Positions 35,493-44,628 of a stretch of DNA of 64,000 nt are shown here, one piece after another; within the stretch, counting starts at the first letter, position 1, and each line of letters opens with the position of its first letter. A model generated the notes under the pieces. It was not told the DNA's origin and did not search any database. It saw nothing but the letters and a program-made list of their open reading frames with translations. The DNA comes from Nostoc sp. NIES-4103 (GTDB lineage: Bacteria; Cyanobacteriota; Cyanobacteriia; Cyanobacteriales; Nostocaceae). Position numbers and translations under genes: made by a program. The stretch lies in assembly GCF_002368335.1 (NCBI RefSeq), contig NZ_AP018288.1:4530727-4594726 (forward strand), given 5' to 3'.

Positions 35493-38400
35493 CACTTTCT
35501 CCGGTGCAAAACTTGAGAAACTTGTGTGAGTAAGGCAGGATAATTGAGTAATACTTGTCCTTTGCGACGGGTATGCAAGACTTTCACTTCTCCAGCTGCT
35601 TCAACTGTGGTAGGTGAAATCCAACCAAATGGATCTAGTACTGGGATGAGTTGACCTTTTTGCACACCTCGTTCAGCTTCGATAAAGTGCAACCCTCGTA
35701 GTACAGCTATTAAGCAGGGATGAATAGGAGAATCCCCATCAGGATTGATTAAATGCTGACGAGCGCGTTCTGTCCAGTTGATATTGCGTACTTGCCCATC
35801 TGAGACTAAAAAATAGGTGCAGAAACCAGACTGCGGGCGCTGATCTACTTGGATAGCATAAAGTGTAGCGAAAGTATAAACTGGAATAAAATTACGAAAA
35901 TCGTCTGCTGTAACTGAACTTCTAAACTCTGTATGGTCGCCAGCTTGCAAAATTTCAAATGCTGCTTCATTAGGAGCGCGATTATACAAGCGTGTGGCGG
36001 GAAATACATCCCGTACCATTGTGTAAATGTTGAGATTGGGAAAAGTTTCAAAAACTTGTTCTAAGAATTCTTTAGGTATTAATCGAGAGTTGTAATCTGC
36101 TGCTCGGTTAATTCGGCGATCGCCATAGGCATGAGCTAATAAAATTATGTGCTGACATCCTTGCTCTTCTAGATAACGAATTTCTTCTTGGACTAAGCGT
36201 TGTGTTCTTAATCCTTTTGGAGAATCAAGCACGTCAGATTTTATCCGTTCTCTCTTAAGTTCATAACCTAAAAACGGTTGACTATCATTAGCTTTAGCGA
36301 CATAACTTTGAGTGAGAAAAAGATATCCCTTTCCATCTTGATTTAGAAAAGGTTCCTCATCACAAGGACGGCTGGCATAGGAAATTAAGCCAATGTTGGG
36401 GGCTGAATGGGAATGTGGAGTACTAATGAACAGAGGAAACGCACTCAAAAGAGCATTAAAACTGGCTTTTTTGATATGTTCCGCCGTTTGTTTGAGGAGA
36501 TTTTTCAGAATAATTCCCTGCATTCGGATCGGGGTATCTTCAGCCAGTATTGCTTCTAAGGTTTGGGCAGTGGCATAAATATAAGCATCACCGCTCATGT
36601 CATCATTTTCTCTTCCCGTTTCTTGCAGCCTCAGCATTAAGGTAGTAAAGTCAACAGATTTGCTATTATTATCACCTTGTTTCAATCTATCGATTATGCG
36701 CCACAAACAGCAGTAAACTAGCACAGCAAAGGCGGTAACTGTGGCTGCATGATACTGTTTATTTTCCTCAGAGCCTTTTTTTGTATCTGACCGTCGCTTT
36801 ACAGTTTCAACATCATATTCCACTATGATTGCGGCTGGTAATACCCATCCTGCGGCTTTAGAAGCATTCTGAGAATATTTATAAACCCATTTGTTATTTT
36901 CCTTTTCAAAATAACGAGGAACCCAACAAATTTGCAGCAGTCGCTCAGGTAATGAACGTTGTGCCTGCAATTGGTTTGATGGCCCTTTGGTTGTTAATTC
37001 ATATTCTGAAAGCTCGACGGTAACTTTAACCGAGAATAACAGTCCTTGTGTAGCTGGTTGATCGCAAATCTCGATATGTTTGAACCATTCCACCTGCTCG
37101 CGGGAACTTTGTTGTGGCCCAATAAGCAAATCTCTCAACCCTGGTTCTGCCCCTATGAGTCGCGGCCACTGGATAATACCTCGTTTGACGCAGATGAATT
37201 GTTGAGAGGAACGATGTTGAACTTGAGAAATTACCTTTTTACTCTTGTCACGGACTACACTAATCAGAGCCGTTGCAATAGAACTCATTGCTTGGGTGCG
37301 TTTCCGTAATTCCTGTAAAGTTTGGCTAATAGCTACTTTTCCGTCTGACTTCAGAGTTTCAAGGAGTTGAACCACTGAATTATTTAATAAGTCTTTGGTC
37401 AGCGATTGCTCATCGTCTTTGGGAACAACAACTGCCAAAAAAATGAGTTCAGCTAAACGACGACATAGCAACCAAGGTTGTTTTGCAATAGATTGATCTT
37501 CAGTCAGTAAATCTTCTTCAATTTGATCGAGTCGTGCTTCAAAAGCGGGTTTGCCCAATTCTGGATTTTGTCCATTAACTCGAAAGCGGTAGCTTACCTC
37601 GCGCTCAACGCCATAACTAGTTGCTGCTTGATTTCTAGTTTTTTGCTCAAAGATTTGAGTTGTCCACTCAGGCCAAACCGGAAGACAAGAATAAAATCTT
37701 GCTTTGCTAAGTTCATCTGATAAGTCAAATTCAGCAGCACTACCGAAATGAGCGGTTAAATCAACGGTATAGCCAGTTTTTCTAGCGGATGTAACCAGAT
37801 TACCTACTCGATCGACATATTCTGTTAAAAGTCGATATCCTGGTTCATTGCTGCTGCGAACATTGTCTGCGATCGCTTCCATAATCCGAAAGATAATAGT
37901 CAATCGGACTCGTGACAATGCTTCGTCGTCTATAAAATTTAAGAAACGCTGGATTTGGCTATCTTCTCTATCTTTTTCTGCTTTCAAAGTAGCGATCGCT
38001 GTTGCAATCTCATCTTCATCGCAGCCACGCCGATTTTCCAAATGGTTGGCAACTGCACTGCACATTTGATCGAAATAATCAGTAGCCTCAACTCGTTCGC
38101 GTGCAGAAATTACTTTTGCAACCGCCTTATCAGATTTGTTAGCTTTGACATTTGCTGCTTGGAATTTTATAGGTACGACGTTAGCAGTGTTGGTTAGATT
38201 CTGGAAAACAGTGCCTACACCTCCAGCAAGCTTTTTGAGTTGGCGATCGCTATCGTCTAACAGCAGTGTTAATAATGAGATGTTAGAAGGTAATACTGTA
38301 TCAATTTCTTGGTCGATAGCGGCAATTAATTTGTCTATTGCACCAGGTAACTTTGTTTCATTGCCATCACTTAAACAGCCTCCAATACGCGACCTTGTGC

Positions 38401-38704
38401 CGTATGCTGGCATTGACAAGTTTTGGATAAACCCACCGCCTTCAGCAGGATTGAAAACCTGCCGAAATTTAGGCTGTGTAAATAACCTACGCAGAACGGC
38501 TGAAGTATTTATTCTCAGGCGTTTATTTTTTTTGTCATCTACAAATTCAAACAGCTGCATCCCTCTAGGATCTTGCCGATTGAGATTTGCTTGATTACTG
38601 CTGGGAGGAATAGCTTTAGTGAGTAATTCTATGAGTGTAGCTAGTTCAATACAGGGCTTTGGTGAGCGTGCATCAACTTGAGCGCCAGTGTCTTTTGACG
38701 GCAT
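35492..38704 (-). CDS. Large protein of unknown family, partner of the helicase-like gene
   Basis: A 1070-aa soluble protein, first gene of the pair. I find no P-loop, nuclease or protease signature I would trust. The first 350 residues are helical and charged. The middle (about 330-700) has mixed alpha/beta character. The last ~290 residues look like a separate alpha/beta domain, with the strand-loop HIILLAHAYGDRR (852-864), YTMVRDVFPATRLYN, and TYFLVSDGQVRNINW, ending in a basic tail. This C-terminal layout recalls RNase H-fold or Piwi-type modules only loosely, and I do not claim that. The ribosome site AAAGGA is 9 nt before the ATG. It is coupled to the helicase-like gene by TGATG overlap, so the two products are probably made together. 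Confidence 0.7.
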   Translation of the reverse strand: MPSKDTGAQVDARSPKPCIELATLIELLTKAIPPSSNQANLNRQDPRGMQLFEFVDDKKNKRLRINTSAVLRRLFTQPKFRQVFNPAEGGGFIQNLSMPAYGTRSRIGGCLSDGNETKLPGAIDKLIAAIDQEIDTVLPSNISLLTLLLDDSDRQLKKLAGGVGTVFQNLTNTANVVPIKFQAANVKANKSDKAVAKVISARERVEATDYFDQMCSAVANHLENRRGCDEDEIATAIATLKAEKDREDSQIQRFLNFIDDEALSRVRLTIIFRIMEAIADNVRSSNEPGYRLLTEYVDRVGNLVTSARKTGYTVDLTAHFGSAAEFDLSDELSKARFYSCLPVWPEWTTQIFEQKTRNQAATSYGVEREVSYRFRVNGQNPELGKPAFEARLDQIEEDLLTEDQSIAKQPWLLCRRLAELIFLAVVVPKDDEQSLTKDLLNNSVVQLLETLKSDGKVAISQTLQELRKRTQAMSSIATALISVVRDKSKKVISQVQHRSSQQFICVKRGIIQWPRLIGAEPGLRDLLIGPQQSSREQVEWFKHIEICDQPATQGLLFSVKVTVELSEYELTTKGPSNQLQAQRSLPERLLQICWVPRYFEKENNKWVYKYSQNASKAAGWVLPAAIIVEYDVETVKRRSDTKKGSEENKQYHAATVTAFAVLVYCCLWRIIDRLKQGDNNSKSVDFTTLMLRLQETGRENDDMSGDAYIYATAQTLEAILAEDTPIRMQGIILKNLLKQTAEHIKKASFNALLSAFPLFISTPHSHSAPNIGLISYASRPCDEEPFLNQDGKGYLFLTQSYVAKANDSQPFLGYELKRERIKSDVLDSPKGLRTQRLVQEEIRYLEEQGCQHIILLAHAYGDRRINRAADYNSRLIPKEFLEQVFETFPNLNIYTMVRDVFPATRLYNRAPNEAAFEILQAGDHTEFRSSVTADDFRNFIPVYTFATLYAIQVDQRPQSGFCTYFLVSDGQVRNINWTERARQHLINPDGDSPIHPCLIAVLRGLHFIEAERGVQKGQLIPVLDPFGWISPTTVEAAGEVKVLHTRRKGQVLLNYPALLTQVSQVLHRRK

Positions 38705-38780
38705 ATTTTTTTCCTTTTCAGTCTTATGACTGCTTCATCTGCTTTAACTTCAGAGTTTGGGCAGATGGATTCCATCTTTT

Positions 38781-38810
38781 TTATTAGCTTAGATGTGTCA
38801 TATCTGTCAA
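38781..38810 (-). promoter_or_regulatory. Sigma-70 type promoter of the two-gene system
   Basis: On the reverse strand TTGACA (38810-38805) and TAATAA (38786-38781) are 18 bp apart, 77 bp before the 1070-aa start codon. It is a near-consensus promoter, implying basal expression. Confidence 0.6.
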
Positions 38811-38979
38811 GCTAGTCAAAATTCTCAATGAATGATATTCTCTTCAATTTATTGCACAAGCCGTCTATGAACTATTGAGAGTTAATTAATTTGCCTGTCT
38901 TAGCAGTATTGAAGTGAACCAACGCTTATGCAAAACTTGAGATCCTTTGCTTCACAACCTAAATTTGAGGAATTGAGAC

Positions 38980-40500
38980 ATGGCGCGTCTAGCACTGCTG
39001 AGTGTATCTAATAAAACTGGTTTAATTGACTTAGCCCGTACTTTAGTTGAAGAATTTGACTTTGATTTAATCAGCAGTGGCGGAACAGCCCAAGCCCTCA
39101 AAGATGCGGGTTTACCTGTCACCAAAGTTGCAGATTACACAGGTTCACCAGAAATTTTAGGTGGACGAGTCAAAACCCTACATCCCCGCATACATGGCGG
39201 AATTTTGGCAAGGCGAGATGTCCCGCAAGATATTACAGATTTAGAAAATAACCAAATTCGCCCGATTGATTTGGTGGTAGTGAATCTTTATCCTTTTGAG
39301 GAAACTATTGCTAAACCAGGGGTGACATTACCTGAAGCCGTTGAACAAATTGATATCGGCGGCCCTGCTATGCTACGCGCTGCATCGAAAAACTTCGCAC
39401 ATTTGACAGTGTTATGCGATCCTGCTCAGTATGATGAATATTTGCAAGAATTGCGGCAAAACAACGGCGAAGCGTCTTTAGAGTTTCGCCAAAAAGCTGC
39501 TTTAAAAGGCTTTTTGCATACTTCTAGTTACGACCAAGCGATCGCATCCTACCTCGCAGGCACACAGCAATACAATCTTAGCGGGACACAATTGCAATCT
39601 CTGCGGTACGGCGAAAACCCCCATCAACCCGCCGCTTGGTATCAAACTGGCGCAACCCCCACCGGATGGACAGCTGCAACTAAACTGCAAGGCAAAGAAC
39701 TCAGTTACAATAACTTAGTTGATTTAGAAGCCGCACGCCGGATTATTTCTGAGTTCACAGATACCCCCGCAGCCACAATTATCAAACATACAAATCCCTG
39801 CGGTACAGCATTGGGTGACACTATTGTTGAAGCTTATCAAAAAGCTTTCAACGCAGATTCGACTTCCGCCTTTGGTGGTATTGTTGCCCTCAACCGTGAA
39901 ATTGATGCTGCTACCGCCAGCGAGTTAACCAAAACATTTTTAGAATGTGTAGTCGCACCAAGTTGCGATGCAGCAGCGCAAGAAATTCTAGCTAAAAAAT
40001 CCAACGTGCGGGTTTTGACTTTACCAGATTTGAGCAGCGGCCCCAAAGAAACAGTCAAAGCGATCGCAGGCGGTTTCCTCGTCCAAACTAGTGATGATAT
40101 GATCGCTGACACTAGTCAATGGCAAGTCGCCACCGAACGTCAACCCACTGCTGACGAGTTAGCAGAATTGCTGTTTGCCTGGAAAGTTTGCAAACATGTC
40201 AAATCAAATGCCATTGTAGTCACAAGCGATCGCACTACTCTAGGTGTAGGTGCTGGACAAATGAATCGTGTCGGCTCAGTTAAAATCGCCTTAGAACAAG
40301 CTGGGGAAAAAGCCAAAGGTGCAATTCTAGCCAGCGATGGATTTTTCCCCTTTGATGATTCAGTCAAAACAGCAGCAGCAGCAGGAATTACTGCCATTGT
40401 CCAACCAGGAGGTAGTGTACGCGATAAAGAAGTCATCAAAGCTGCTAATGAACTGGGTTTAGTGATGCTATTAACTGGTGTACGTCACTTTTTACACTAG
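38980..40500 (+). CDS. purH: Bifunctional AICAR transformylase / IMP cyclohydrolase
   Basis: A 506-aa PurH that completes purine synthesis. The N-terminal IMP cyclohydrolase domain (1-195) begins ARLALLSVSNKTGL and contains SSGGTAQAL, GGRVKTLHPRIHGG and DIGGPAMLRAA. The transformylase domain has the RYGENPHQPA motif, IIKHTNPCG with the catalytic Lys-His, and FPFDDSVKTAAAAG near the end. The gene is monocistronic and read away from the large two-gene operon, sharing a ~275-bp divergent promoter region. Confidence 0.97.
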   Translation: MARLALLSVSNKTGLIDLARTLVEEFDFDLISSGGTAQALKDAGLPVTKVADYTGSPEILGGRVKTLHPRIHGGILARRDVPQDITDLENNQIRPIDLVVVNLYPFEETIAKPGVTLPEAVEQIDIGGPAMLRAASKNFAHLTVLCDPAQYDEYLQELRQNNGEASLEFRQKAALKGFLHTSSYDQAIASYLAGTQQYNLSGTQLQSLRYGENPHQPAAWYQTGATPTGWTAATKLQGKELSYNNLVDLEAARRIISEFTDTPAATIIKHTNPCGTALGDTIVEAYQKAFNADSTSAFGGIVALNREIDAATASELTKTFLECVVAPSCDAAAQEILAKKSNVRVLTLPDLSSGPKETVKAIAGGFLVQTSDDMIADTSQWQVATERQPTADELAELLFAWKVCKHVKSNAIVVTSDRTTLGVGAGQMNRVGSVKIALEQAGEKAKGAILASDGFFPFDDSVKTAAAAGITAIVQPGGSVRDKEVIKAANELGLVMLLTGVRHFLH

Positions 40501-40710
40501 ACTGATGAAGGATGACGGATGATGGATGGCAATACGGTTCAGTAAAGGAAAGTTAACTAAAAGGAAATGAGGGAGATTTTGCTCCCTCATCTCCCTCATC
40601 TCCCTCATCTTCTTCACTCTTGTTATCCGAACCCTACTATTTCAGCTGGTGCAGTTCGTAAAGTGTCACTCATACTACTTACAGTAGAAGACAATAAGTG
40701 ATATCTTTGA

Positions 40711-40789
40711 GTTGTGTGTGAGGAGCAAGTTGAAAATAAAAAGCGCCTGGGGTGGAAACACGGCAACACTCCCAGGCGCTTTTTAATTT
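40711..40789 (+). ncRNA. Small RNA unit, copy 1 (GUGUGAGGAG leader + terminator hairpin)
   Basis: First of three related units after purH. It starts TTGTGTGTGAGGAGCAAG, followed by a strong hairpin (AAAAAGCGCCTGGG / CCCAGGCGCTTTTT, loop including GGAAACACGGCAA) and a U-run. TATCTT, 17 bp after TTACAG, is a possible promoter at the position equivalent to copy 2. The predicted RNA is about 75 nt. Confidence 0.65.
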
Positions 40790-40831
40790 GTGTGCAGAAA
40801 TTGGTAATTCACAAAAGTTTATCTAAAATAG

Positions 40832-40860
40832 TTGCCATTTTATCAAAGAGGTGATATTAT
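40832..40860 (+). promoter_or_regulatory. Promoter of small RNA copy 2
   Basis: TTGCCA (40832-40837), a 17-bp spacer, then TATTAT (40855-40860). The expected start at about 40866 falls right at the beginning of the repeated RNA unit. Confidence 0.65.
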
Positions 40861-40864
40861 TTCC

Positions 40865-40942
40865 TTGTGTGTGAGGAGCAAGTTAAAAATAAAAAGCGTC
40901 TGGGGTGGAAACACGGCAACACTCCCAGGCGCTTTTTAATTT
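40865..40942 (+). ncRNA. Small RNA unit, copy 2
   Basis: Same leader as copy 1 (TTGTGTGTGAGGAGCAAG) and the same hairpin, except that one C in the left arm is T. This keeps a U-G pair only if the plus strand is the RNA, which supports plus-strand transcription. The terminator U-run is CGCTTTTTAATTT. Confidence 0.65.
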
Positions 40943-41017
40943 GGGTACAGAAATTGTCCAGTTGGTAAAGTGTCACATAATATACTCAATAATCAATAAA
41001 ATGAGTATATTCTCTAG

Positions 41018-41093
41018 TTGTGTGAGGAGTAGGGTTAAAAGTAGAAAGCGTCTGAAGTGGAAACAAGGCAACACTTGCAGGCGCTTTTTAATT
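41018..41093 (+). ncRNA. Small RNA unit, copy 3
   Basis: Leader TTGTGTGAGGAGTAGGG. The hairpin arms have changed together: GGGGTG / CACTCCC in copies 1-2 is GAAGTG / CACTTGC here, so G-C pairs became A-U pairs. The U-run is GCTTTTTAATT. TATATT lies about 10 bp upstream of the unit. GTGTGAGGAGT is an exact 11-nt complement of the Yfr1 core motif ACUCCUCACAC. Confidence 0.65.
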
Positions 41094-41098
41094 GGCTT

Positions 41099-41253
41099 AA
41101 TGTGAGTTCGACAGATTTAAAAGACCCCTCTCCAAACCTCTCCCCTGCAAGGAGAGAGGCTTCAAAAACTTGATTTTACATTACTAACCAAGGAGCTTAA
41201 AGCCCCTCTGTGCGTCGGAGAGGGGTTGGGGAGAGGTTCATCGAACTCACGTT
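41099..41253. repeat. Inverted-repeat element, family AACGTGAGTTCGA, copy 2
   Basis: A 155-bp element with ends AATGTGAGTTCGA and TCGAACTCACGTT. The interior has CCCCTCTCCAAACCTCTCCCC near the left and GAGAGGGGTTGGGGAGAGG near the right, so nearly the whole element can fold back on itself. It differs inside from the copies at 1075 and 60495 but shares their ends. Confidence 0.7.
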
Positions 41254-41294
41254 GGATTATTCAGTCATCAGTCATCGATTACTTTTTGGTATGT

Positions 41295-42029
41295 CTAACT
41301 TTTGACAAAAGTCCACTCCAGTACCTTAATTGGAGCTTTTTGAAGTGCTTCGGTTAGTTCGTCGTTATTCTCAAATTTGAGTTGTTCTAGATCACAAGCT
41401 TCGACATTGACAGTAAAGCGATCGTTTTCAAACGGCCAAGGTTTGACAGTAACTAAGCCATCAGCATATTGTTTAATGTCGTAGCGTTGCTCATCTGGGC
41501 CCTTACTAATTTCTAAAAACCGCTCATCGGCTGGTAGTTCCTGCATACAAAGGATGAGTGAAAGGCGATCGCACCACTGCATAAATGCATAGGCTGCATC
41601 TACTTCTTCTTTTGGGATACCCAGTTCCTCACGCCAACGTTGCTGGTTTTGGCGTTGTTCATCGAGAAATTCGTCTAGTTCTTTTGATTGACCTCGTTTT
41701 CCTTCATTCAACCGACTCGTATGCATTGAAGTTAATAAAGTTACCCACCGTCCCCGGTAACGAGCATTCTTTATGGAATCTGCCAATGGTTTAATAGACC
41801 CAACACCTGGTGGAGTTAAGGTAAAATCTAGTGGCGCTCCCTTTTGTGTTAGATGATTCCCTTCCCATTCTTTCTCTAAATCATCATGATGGGAAATTGC
41901 CGCGATCGTCTCATAAATACGTGCTGGTGCGTTTTGGCGTCGCCATTGTCCTGCAAGTTGAGCAGCTAACAAAGCATGAGCGCGGTGATAAATGATTTCC
42001 CAACCTTTTTGTGTTGCATTGACAATCAC
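41295..42029 (-). CDS. DUF3891 family protein
   Basis: A 244-aa cytosolic protein of the DUF3891 family. Conserved features include HRAHALLAAQLAGQWR near the N terminus, ISHHDDLEKEWE and LLTSMHTSRL. The spaced histidines and the HHDD motif suggest an all-helical metal site resembling HD-type hydrolases, but no activity is known to me. It is a single gene, facing the small-RNA array. Confidence 0.87.
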   Translation of the reverse strand: MIVNATQKGWEIIYHRAHALLAAQLAGQWRRQNAPARIYETIAAISHHDDLEKEWEGNHLTQKGAPLDFTLTPPGVGSIKPLADSIKNARYRGRWVTLLTSMHTSRLNEGKRGQSKELDEFLDEQRQNQQRWREELGIPKEEVDAAYAFMQWCDRLSLILCMQELPADERFLEISKGPDEQRYDIKQYADGLVTVKPWPFENDRFTVNVEACDLEQLKFENNDELTEALQKAPIKVLEWTFVKS

Positions 42030-42664
42030 CAGTTAATCTCCTCTATCTAAGTTGTGATTTTTAAATACACCTGTGTCAAAATAATTCGTAATTGATAATT
42101 CGTAATTCGTAGTTAAGTAAGTAGGCGCAATTAAACCGAACTATGTATAGTTTTGTAAGGGGAAAGGGAAAGGATTAAAGGGTAAAGGTTTTCCCTTTGC
42201 CCCTTAACCAAATCCCTTCTTAATATAGTTATGTTTATTTCTACCGACTTACTTACAATCAGTGTGAGCTGCTAAACCCACTACCTAGAAGCACCACCAA
42301 ATTTTCAATTTGGTGTGGGCTGCTGTACCCATTTAATTACGAATTACGAATTACGAATTAGTAATTATTTGGTCAATTTGGATGAATCACAAATAATTAA
42401 TGGAAAATCAGTCAAAACTTCATCTTCTTGTGGATGAGAAGGAACAGATAACCACAGATTTAAGGATAGAAAATGGGGAATTGGAACTTTTTTTCCATTC
42501 CCCATGTGCAATTCCTCATTCCCAAAAACTTTATAAGTTATGCACATGAGTTATTATTAGCCAACAACTACGCATATCGAGTCAATTGACTAATTAAATT
42601 TCTCTAAATGTGCTAAAAAATCTATCATCAAGGCAACATGCCTACAGTGTCATGAAATTATATT
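42030..42664. other. Intergenic region with tandem repeats
   Basis: About 630 bp. ATTCGTA units lie at 42080-42112 and ATTACGA units at 42336-42360. Two phrases about TGTGRGCTGCTRWACCCA near 42262 and 42313 are repeated. A 60-codon reverse frame (42365-42547) has no family and is not called. Confidence 0.6.
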
Positions 42665-43357
42665 TCATGAAGAATGACTTTCAAGTGGGTTAGCAATATA
42701 TTTGAATGTTGGCTCAGAATTCCAAGGCCCACGCTCATCTTTACTACCATTTGTAGATAGATTGTAGTAAAGAGCCACAGTTTCATCAGGCTGAATATTG
42801 CCAAAGAAGGGATCTGTCAATTTACCCAAAGAATCTAGAGCCTTCATAAACATTTGGGTATGAGAAATCTCTCTTGTTAAGAGATGAACCAAAGTTTCTT
42901 TAGTTCCTTGATCCGTTGCCAACTTAATCAATTCTTCGTAAGTTTGGCGAGCGCCTGCTTCGGCTGCAATATTAGCTCTCAAATCGCGTACTACATCTCC
43001 ACCTTCATTCAAGTAAGCCGCAGTCCAAGCATTACCTTGACTATCTAGAAAATGGGGGCCTATACCTCGTACAGCGAATAAAGTGCTTTTATAAGCCTCT
43101 GTTTGATCTGTATTCTTGGTATGAGCTTCAATCAGTTTACCAACCATCTCTAAATGGCTAAATTCCTCGATTGCAATGTCTTGAAGCATATCTCGGATTC
43201 CAGCATTTTCGACATGAAATGATTGTACCCAATATTGTAGAGCTGCTGATAATTCTCCAGTTGCTCCACCAAACTGCTCAAGCAGTAACTGAGCAAAACG
43301 AGGGTTGGCGTCACCAACGTTTACAACATGAATTGGCTCTTTTTTGTGGAAAAACAT
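42665..43357 (-). CDS. Manganese catalase family protein
   Basis: A 230-aa ferritin-like di-manganese catalase that breaks down hydrogen peroxide without heme. The metal ligands fit the family: E in GATGELSAALQY, E and H in IAIEEFSHLEMV, E in AEAGARQTYEEL and H in TREISHTQMF. The C-terminal section (about 185-230) is short, as in cyanobacterial KatA/KatB types. It is cytosolic and monocistronic. In heterocyst-forming relatives these enzymes protect against oxidative and desiccation stress. Confidence 0.94.
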   Translation of the reverse strand: MFFHKKEPIHVVNVGDANPRFAQLLLEQFGGATGELSAALQYWVQSFHVENAGIRDMLQDIAIEEFSHLEMVGKLIEAHTKNTDQTEAYKSTLFAVRGIGPHFLDSQGNAWTAAYLNEGGDVVRDLRANIAAEAGARQTYEELIKLATDQGTKETLVHLLTREISHTQMFMKALDSLGKLTDPFFGNIQPDETVALYYNLSTNGSKDERGPWNSEPTFKYIANPLESHSS

Positions 43358-43603
43358 AAAGTGTCACTTCAATTAACTTCAACGATAAATAGTGGACAAG
43401 AGGATAGATTATTTTGTCTTTCCTAATGATTTTGTCCAGTGTCACCATGCAAATTTAAATCCTGTTATTAGCCGTATTTAGTGAGGCTTTGGAACTGATA
43501 TCAACAGGAACATTGTCTATTTATGAGCCTTGCTTCAGGCTGATAAAAGTAGATGCATTCCCTATGTAAGGTTTGTTTTTAACATCTATTACAACCTATT
43601 TAA

Positions 43604-43876
43604 CTAGGCATTGCTGCTTCTTCTCAACAGTCCCCAGAGGTAAATAGCAATAATTGCGCCAATGACTGCAATAAAGAGACCCGGAAGAGTTAAACTAGCC
43701 GCAGTTAGTTGCAAAGTTCCGTATTGCAATAGTGAATACAAGCTACCACCAATGAAAGCACCGACAATACCTAAAATCATTGTCGAAAGGATTCCACCAC
43801 CTTGATAACCTGGATAAATCGCTTTAGCGATCGCACCAGCTAACAATCCCAATATTATCCAAGCAATGATATTCAT
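43604..43876 (-). CDS. GlsB/YeaQ/YmgE family membrane protein
   Basis: A 90-aa protein with three glycine-rich membrane helices (WIILGLLAGAIAKAIYPG, ILSTMILGIVGAFIGGSLY and a C-terminal GLFIAVIGAIIAIYLWGLL). This is the transglycosylase-associated (Tgl-assoc) family, a stress-linked inner-membrane protein of unknown activity. The ribosome site GAGGAAG is near the ATG. It is about 250 bp upstream of the manganese catalase on the same strand, but not clearly in one operon. Confidence 0.92.
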   Translation of the reverse strand: MNIIAWIILGLLAGAIAKAIYPGYQGGGILSTMILGIVGAFIGGSLYSLLQYGTLQLTAASLTLPGLFIAVIGAIIAIYLWGLLRRSSNA

Positions 43877-44628
43877 AACTTCCTCATAAATCTCATCTGT
43901 ATCAACCTTAGCAACCTTGATTCACAATCATTTCCACCAGATGAGAGAAATACTAAAGTCAAAAGATAGATAAAATATTTGATTTTAAAAAGCTCTATTC
44001 TCATTTTTATAGTTATCTGCAATTTTGTCTAAGACAAATTACTGATAATTATTGATAGTTTATAGATTCTAAAATCAATATATGATTTATATTTGATTAT
44101 TAAAATATACCTAGGAGAGTGACTGCCAGGCATAGTTACCCTACAAATACCTGTCTGGTGTTGACTTTGCTCACTCTCGATTTATGTCCACAATTATGAA
44201 GGTTATTCAAATGCAATTTAAATTTATGTCAGCTTAATTATCTATCTTAAGGAAGAATGATTTTGTATAAATCAGGTGATAGAGTATTATATTTGAAATA
44301 TATTATATTTAAATATTTGTCAGATTACTAAATATTCAGACATAAATTAGATGTTGGTAACATCCACAGCATTGTTTGTCTAGCCAAATTAATATTTACT
44401 TAAAGGCTATTTATCAAGCCAATATTAATTAGTGGCGTGTCAAGGCTAAAATAATGCATTAACGAACCGCAGAGGCGCAGAGAACACAGAGATGTTAGAA
44501 GAAATTTATGCACCATTTTAGTCCGGTCACGCTATTAGGGTGCGTTAGACTTTAGCCTAACGCACTGTCATATAAGATGCCACGTTTCAATTTAAAATTT
44601 AGCAATTAGCTGCAAGCTCTGTCTTTAT
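43877..44628. other. AT-rich intergenic region with a foldable segment
   Basis: About 750 bp, very AT-rich. At 44115-44178 two nested stems can form: GAGAGTGA / TCACTCTC outside and CCAGGCA / TGTCTGG inside. Near 44460 is the AACCGCAGAGGCGCAGAG repeat. No gene was found. Confidence 0.5.

Noticed and set aside
31601..38700. Several 60-150 codon plus-strand frames inside the two giant genes
   Set aside because: They are antisense shadows of long, well-supported reverse-strand frames.
35492..38704. Partner protein as an Argonaute/PIWI-RE protein
   Set aside because: Only a loose resemblance of the C-terminal strand pattern; no catalytic or guide-binding motif could be identified.
41018..41030. 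Minus-strand reading as a Yfr1 gene (ACTCCTCACAC)
   Set aside because: Copies 1 and 2 lack the needed downstream hairpin and U-run on the minus strand, and stem changes keep pairing only on the plus strand, so the plus strand is more likely the RNA.
42365..42547. 60-codon reverse frame
   Set aside because: No family, no ribosome site, and it lies next to tandem repeats.
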